Positions 60,751 through 64,000 of a DNA stretch of 64,000 nt are shown here, piece by piece; the first letter of the stretch is position 1, and every line of letters starts with the position of its first letter. The stretch comes from JADZEM01 sp046328125 (GTDB taxonomy: Bacteria; Chloroflexota; UBA6077; JACCZL01): NCBI GenBank assembly GCA_046328125.1, contig JAXLXF010000035.1:11054-75053 (forward strand). Direction: 5' to 3'. The notes under the pieces are model-generated. The model searched no databases. It was not told the DNA's origin and was given only the letters and a program-made list of their open reading frames with translations. The position numbers were made by a program, and so were the translations under genes.

Positions 60751-61782
60751 ATGAGTCTCCGGATCGTCTTCATGGGCTCGCCGGCCTTCGCCGTGCCAGC
60801 GTTGGACGGGCTGTGTGCTGCCGGCCACGAGGTCGCACTGGTGCTCGCCCAGCCGGACCGTCCCGCCGGTCGCGGCCGCCAGCCGACCCCGCCGCCCGTC
60901 GCCGCGTTCGCCCGCGAGCGCGGCTTGCCGTTGTTCCAGCCGCCCAGCCTGAAGCCCCCGGAGGCGTTCGCCGTCGTCCGCGAGGTGGCCCCGGACGTCA
61001 TCGTCGTGGCGGCGTACGGCCTGATCCTGCGCCGCGAGGTGCTGGATCTGCCGCCGCTCGGCTGCCTGAACGTGCACGCTTCGTTGCTGCCCCGCCATCG
61101 CGGCGCCTCCCCGATCTCGGCCGCCATTCTGGCCGGCGACGACGAGACCGGCGTCTGCCTGATGCGGATGGAGGTGGGGCTGGACACTGGCCCGGTCCTG
61201 GCCCGCCGCGCCACGCCCATCGGCCCCACCGACGACACCCCCACCCTGACCGACCGACTGGCCCAGCTCGGGCGTGACGTGCTGGTGGAGACGCTGCCGC
61301 GCTGGGCGGCCGGCGAGATCGAGGCTGTCCCCCAGGACGACGCCCTCGCCACCTACGCCCCGAAGATCGCCCGCGAGGACGCCCGCCTGGACTGGTCGCT
61401 GCCTGCCACTGATCTGGACCGCCGCGTCCGCGCCTACCGAGGCTGGCCGGACGCCTTCACGAGTTGGCAGGGCAAGCAGCTCAAGATCCTGGCCGCCCGG
61501 CCCGGGGAAGCCCCACCCCCCGACCCCCTCCCCATTGCGATGGAGAGGGGGAGACAGGCGGCTGAAGCCCCTCTCCCGCGCACGGGGGAGGGGTTGGGGA
61601 GGGGGCTTCCTCCCGGCCGCGTCGTGCTCGTCTCAGATGGCGGCGTGCAGCGGCCCGCCGTCACGACCGGCGACGGCTTCCTCTTGCTGGACACCGTCGC
61701 CCTGGAGGGGAAGCGCCCGTCCGACGCCCTCGACTTCGTGCGCGGCTACCGGGCGTTCGTCGGCAGCGACCTCGGGAGCTGA
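60751..61782 (+). CDS. fmt: Methionyl-tRNA formyltransferase with in-frame repeat insertion
   Basis: A 343-residue Fmt, longer than the usual 310-320. It transfers a formyl group from 10-formyl-THF to initiator Met-tRNA. N-terminal IVFMGSPAFAVPAL is followed by the THF-site motif LNVHASLLPRHRGASPI and GLDTGPVL (catalytic Asn, His, Asp all present). The C-terminal OB domain reads LKILAA, then RVVLVSDGG and VTTGDGFLLLDTV. Residues about 252-287 (PGEAPPPDPLP and on to GLGRGLPPG) are encoded by the 107-bp palindromic repeat at 61504-61610, inserted in frame in a surface loop between OB strands. No deformylase gene is in this window. RBS GGGCAGAG is weak. Confidence 0.95.
   Translation: MSLRIVFMGSPAFAVPALDGLCAAGHEVALVLAQPDRPAGRGRQPTPPPVAAFARERGLPLFQPPSLKPPEAFAVVREVAPDVIVVAAYGLILRREVLDLPPLGCLNVHASLLPRHRGASPISAAILAGDDETGVCLMRMEVGLDTGPVLARRATPIGPTDDTPTLTDRLAQLGRDVLVETLPRWAAGEIEAVPQDDALATYAPKIAREDARLDWSLPATDLDRRVRAYRGWPDAFTSWQGKQLKILAARPGEAPPPDPLPIAMERGRQAAEAPLPRTGEGLGRGLPPGRVVLVSDGGVQRPAVTTGDGFLLLDTVALEGKRPSDALDFVRGYRAFVGSDLGS
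61504..61610. repeat. C/G-rich palindromic element inserted inside fmt
   Basis: It starts GGGGAAGCCCCACCCCC and ends GGGGAGGGGGCTTCC, with two inner hairpins (CCCCATTGCGATGG and CCTCTCCCGCGCACGGGGGAGGGG). It is very similar to 30666-30771 in order and sequence and has no stop codon in the fmt frame. Confidence 0.92.
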
Positions 61783-61808
61783 CGCGGGCCGCGGCTGGGG
61801 CCACGAAG

Positions 61809-61841
61809 CGGTCTCACGCTATCCTCTGGCCCGTGAGACCG
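61809..61841 (+). promoter_or_regulatory. Hairpin enclosing the crcB start codon
   Basis: A perfect 10-bp inverted repeat (61809-61818 CGGTCTCACG and 61832-61841 CGTGAGACCG), loop 13 nt. The GTG start of crcB (61833-61835) lies in the second arm. It could lower translation initiation. It does not look like the known fluoride riboswitch. Confidence 0.5.
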
Positions 61842-62216
61842 TACCTGCCGTTCCTGGTCATCTCGATTGGTGGCATCCTGGGCGCTAACACGCGCTACCT
61901 CGTGACGCTGTACGTCGCCGAGCGCCTGGGGACCGCGTTTCCGTACGGCACCTTCGTCATCAACGTCACCGGCAGTCTGGTCATCGGCTTCTTCCTGACG
62001 CTGGTCACCGAGCGGTTCACCGTCGATCCGTTGTGGCGGCTCTTCTTCGCGACCGGCTTCCTGGGCGCCTACACCACCTTCTCCAGTTACACCTACGAAG
62101 CGGCGCAGCTCGCGCGAGACGGCTCCTACGGGCTGGCGCTGCTGTACCTGTTCGGGAGCGTGCTGGTTGGGATGATCGGCGTGTTCGCGGGGATCCTCGC
62201 AGCGGAGCGGTTCTAG
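61833..62216 (+). CDS. crcB: Fluoride exporter CrcB/FluC
   Basis: A 127-residue four-helix Fluc channel. GGILGANTRYLVTLY, PYGTFVINVTGSLVIGFFL (GTFxxN, with the Na-binding glycine region) and ATGFLGAYTTFSSYTYE (Phe-rich selectivity track) are diagnostic. It works as a dual-topology homodimer that lets fluoride leave the cell. The start is GTG 61833, inside a hairpin. The next gene, an MFS transporter, begins 42 bp after its stop. Confidence 0.94.
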   Translation: MRPYLPFLVISIGGILGANTRYLVTLYVAERLGTAFPYGTFVINVTGSLVIGFFLTLVTERFTVDPLWRLFFATGFLGAYTTFSSYTYEAAQLARDGSYGLALLYLFGSVLVGMIGVFAGILAAERF

Positions 62217-62257
62217 GCTATCCTGGGCGCAGGATCGACAGCAGGGCTGAGGGCGGG

Positions 62258-63547
62258 ATGGCACAGACAGCAGTCTCACCGACAGAGACCGGTGGCGGCG
62301 ACGACGGGCCGCCCCGTGAACAGCTACGCGAGACGCGCGCCAGCTGGCTCCCGGAGGGGCTGACGCCGTTCCGGATGCCGGCCTACCGCTACCTGTTCGT
62401 CGGCACCATGCTGACAATGACCGGCAACTTCATGCAGCAGGTCGCGCAGGGCTGGCTCATCTACGACCTGACCAGCTCGCCGACCTGGCTCGGGATTGTC
62501 TCGTTCGCCCGAGGCATCCCGATGCTGATCCTGGCCCTGGCGGCCGGCGTGCTGGTGGACCGCTTCGACCGCCGCCTGATGCTCATCATGGCCCAGGGGC
62601 TCACCGCGTTGACGGCGGTGGTTCTCGCGCTGCTCATCGCGACCGGCCTGATCCAGCCCTGGCACGTCGCGATCACCGCGTTCGTCTCCGGCTGCCTGTT
62701 CGTCATCATCATCCCGTGCCGGCAGGCGCTCCTCTCCTCCACGGTCGAGCGGTCACAGCTGGGGCCGGCCATCGCGCTGATGTCGACCGGCCAGAACTCC
62801 GGCCGGATCGTCGGGCCGGCCCTGGCCGGCGTGCTGATCGCCGTCGTCGGCGTGGCGATGTCGTTCACGGTCCAGGCGCTCGGCTTCGTGCTGGCGCTGC
62901 TGTGCGCCTCGATGCTCGCGCCCAGGCCGGTCGCCAGGGCCGCGCGCCAGGTCTCCGCCTTCCAGAGCCTGATGGAGGGTATCCGCTACGTCTGGGACGA
63001 CTCGACGGTGCTGGCGCTGACCTCGCTCCAGGCGATCCCGGCCTTCCTGATCATGCCGTACACCCAGCTGCTGCCGATCTTCGCGCGCGACATCTTGCAC
63101 ACCGGACCGGACGGGCTGGGCACGCTGATGATGTCGAACGGGATCGGGTCGGTGATCGGCTCGGTCGTCATCGTGCTGCTGCCGTTCCGGCGCCAGGGGC
63201 TGTTTCTGCTGACCTCGCTCGCGAGCTTCGGACTGTTGCTAGCCGTCTTCGCCAACAGCACCTGGCTGCCGCTCTCGACCGGGATCATGGGTCTGCTCGG
63301 GATGGCGCAGGCGATCTATCTGGCCTCGAACAACACGCTGGTGCAGGTCGCCACCCCAGACGAGCTCAGAGGCCGGGTGATGAGCGTCTACATGATGACC
63401 TGGGGGCTGATGCCGCTCGGGTCGCTGCCGCAAGGGCTGCTGGCGGACTGGTTCGGCGCGCCCTACGTCGCGACGGGCACGGGTCTGCTAGCGTGCGGGG
63501 TGGTGATCCTGTTCGCGGCCCGCTTCCCGCACATCCGCCGCCTCTGA
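62258..63547 (+). CDS. MFS transporter (DHA3-type exporter)
   Basis: A 429-residue major facilitator with about twelve helices. After a hydrophilic N-terminus (about 45 residues), MPAYRYLFVGTMLTMTGNFMQQVAQGWLIYDLTSSPTWLG is the first helix region. AAGVLVDRFDRRLMLIM is the conserved loop 2-3 motif A-like segment. TPDELRGRVMSVYMM is the typical loop of the ENTS/DHA3 group (enterobactin exporter and macrolide efflux relatives). The substrate is unknown. The ATG at 62258 is preceded by GAGGGCGGG; the frame is open far upstream without similarity. Confidence 0.9.
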   Translation: MAQTAVSPTETGGGDDGPPREQLRETRASWLPEGLTPFRMPAYRYLFVGTMLTMTGNFMQQVAQGWLIYDLTSSPTWLGIVSFARGIPMLILALAAGVLVDRFDRRLMLIMAQGLTALTAVVLALLIATGLIQPWHVAITAFVSGCLFVIIIPCRQALLSSTVERSQLGPAIALMSTGQNSGRIVGPALAGVLIAVVGVAMSFTVQALGFVLALLCASMLAPRPVARAARQVSAFQSLMEGIRYVWDDSTVLALTSLQAIPAFLIMPYTQLLPIFARDILHTGPDGLGTLMMSNGIGSVIGSVVIVLLPFRRQGLFLLTSLASFGLLLAVFANSTWLPLSTGIMGLLGMAQAIYLASNNTLVQVATPDELRGRVMSVYMMTWGLMPLGSLPQGLLADWFGAPYVATGTGLLACGVVILFAARFPHIRRL

Positions 63548-63562
63548 CGATCCTCGCCGCCG

Positions 63563-63739
63563 TCATTCACGCGATGCGTCCAGAATTCGCGGCCAGTCCG
63601 CTCGACGCGGCAGCACCTGAAAGTCGTGGACGAGCAGGCGTGCGACGTCCGCAAGCCCTGTTGTCGTCAAGCACCGGACGACGTTTTCGAGCGGAGTGAC
63701 GAGCCTTTCGAGAGCCTCGCGCGGTGTTCTAGCGGGCAA
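63563..63739 (-). CDS. Possible small protein overlapping the end of the 63729 gene
   Basis: A frame of about 58 residues (TPREALERLVTPLENVVRCL and on to ADWPRILDASRE) with balanced composition. It could start at TTG 63739, overlapping the stop of the upstream gene in a different frame, a layout seen in small translational pairs. No clear Shine-Dalgarno is seen. It may simply be an accidental frame. Confidence 0.35.
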   Translation of the reverse strand: MPARTPREALERLVTPLENVVRCLTTTGLADVARLLVHDFQVLPRRADWPRILDASRE

Positions 63740-63971
63740 AGGGCCGCAGCATGTCGAGCGCGACGATCGCCATGCCCAGCGGATGGCGTGGGTTGTCGTA
63801 GATCTCGTCGTACTCGCCGGCATCGAGACGGCGCAGAAACTCCTCGCCCGAGATGCCGAACAACTCGCGCGCCTGGGCATCGAAGAGCGCTCGCCCCTCT
63901 TCGGGCGTGACGACATGCACCGCCGGGAGCTCGTCTGTCGGGGCGATGTCTTCTTCTGGTGTGATGGCCAT
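63729..63971 (-). CDS. Small acidic protein of unknown function
   Basis: An 80-residue, mainly helical and acidic protein: VVTPEEGRALFDAQARELFG, EEFLRRLDAGEYDEIYD and NPRHPLGMAIVALDML. The ATG at 63971 is near the window end, but the N-terminus looks complete. It has a pattern seen in short antitoxin-like or structural proteins, but no family is recognised. No toxin-like partner is visible; the short frame at 63563-63739 is the only candidate and is itself doubtful. Confidence 0.6.
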   Translation of the reverse strand: MAITPEEDIAPTDELPAVHVVTPEEGRALFDAQARELFGISGEEFLRRLDAGEYDEIYDNPRHPLGMAIVALDMLRPFAR

Positions 63972-64000
63972 GACGCTGCCTCGTTGTGGCGGGCTACCGA

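Noticed and set aside
61783..61832. Fluoride riboswitch before crcB
   Set aside because: Only a simple hairpin is present; the conserved pseudoknot motifs are absent and the gap is too short.
1..64000. tRNA or rRNA genes
   Set aside because: I looked for T-loop-like GGTTCGAATC motifs and cloverleaf spacing; the GGTTGAAACC hits are REP hairpins without a tRNA body.

Overview
The window is very G+C-rich genomic DNA, about two-thirds G+C by eye, packed with genes on both strands and rich in GTG starts. The gene content points to a Chloroflexota bacterium, probably near Thermomicrobia: two likely F420/FMN-dependent enzymes (a Ddn-like reductase and a luciferase-like oxidoreductase), a DUF2851 protein, an Uma2-type nuclease, two GT39-like glycosyltransferases, HpcH/HpaI aldolases, a slipin, and a radC-mreB-mreC-mreD block. 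That assignment is inferred from gene families; no rRNA or other marker is present. I saw no tRNA, rRNA, CRISPR array, prophage or replication origin.

Layout. 1-5.7 kb: the tail of a PAC2 protein, then a giant secreted lipase/Kelch/InlB-repeat protein carrying a 1,020-bp internal duplication. 6-12.7 kb: an iron-type alcohol dehydrogenase with a changed metal site, a Ddn-like protein, two convergent membrane glycosyltransferases and a first HpaI-type aldolase. 12.8-22.8 kb: DUF2851, a small secreted protein, a Rieske protein, Uma2, a small cysteine protein, CapA (frameshifted at its end), an alpha/beta hydrolase, GNAT, HAD and RpiB. 22.9-33.6 kb: a secreted PQQ sugar dehydrogenase, a VOC protein, a frameshifted ABC binding protein, a gamma-glutamyltransferase, a second aldolase, an amidohydrolase and an LLM oxidoreductase. 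33.7-42.9 kb: a PAS-GGDEF-EAL protein divergent from a chemoreceptor, then a UPF1-like helicase with a huge arginine-rich tail. 43.3-44.6 kb: an IS630-family insertion. 44.6-51.6 kb: xylulokinase, a coiled-coil nuclease-like protein, a slipin, a lower-G+C two-gene island with a PD-(D/E)XK protein, and RodA. 51.6-64 kb: a methyltransferase, a split-barrel flavoprotein, rhodanese, a large LuxR regulator, mreDCB-radC, fmt, crcB and an MFS exporter.

How the genes work together. RodA and MreBCD form the rod-shape system, split by about 6 kb. The aldolases, sugar dehydrogenase, xylulokinase, RpiB and the alcohol dehydrogenase suggest sugar and sugar-acid catabolism. GGDEF-EAL and the chemoreceptor form a signalling pair.

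The most unusual layer is the repeats. A series of short elements is built from 7-bp tandem units, often followed by a complementary arm. Several begin at, or within a few bases of, a stop codon (Uma2, HAD/RpiB, the 25.6-kb convergent pair, ORF90, GGT, mreC). A second C/G-rich palindromic family occurs intergenically at 30.7 kb and 32.7 kb and also sits in frame inside fmt at 61.5 kb, recalling the Rickettsia palindromic elements. A third family with a GGGTTGAAACCC core forms REP-like hairpins.
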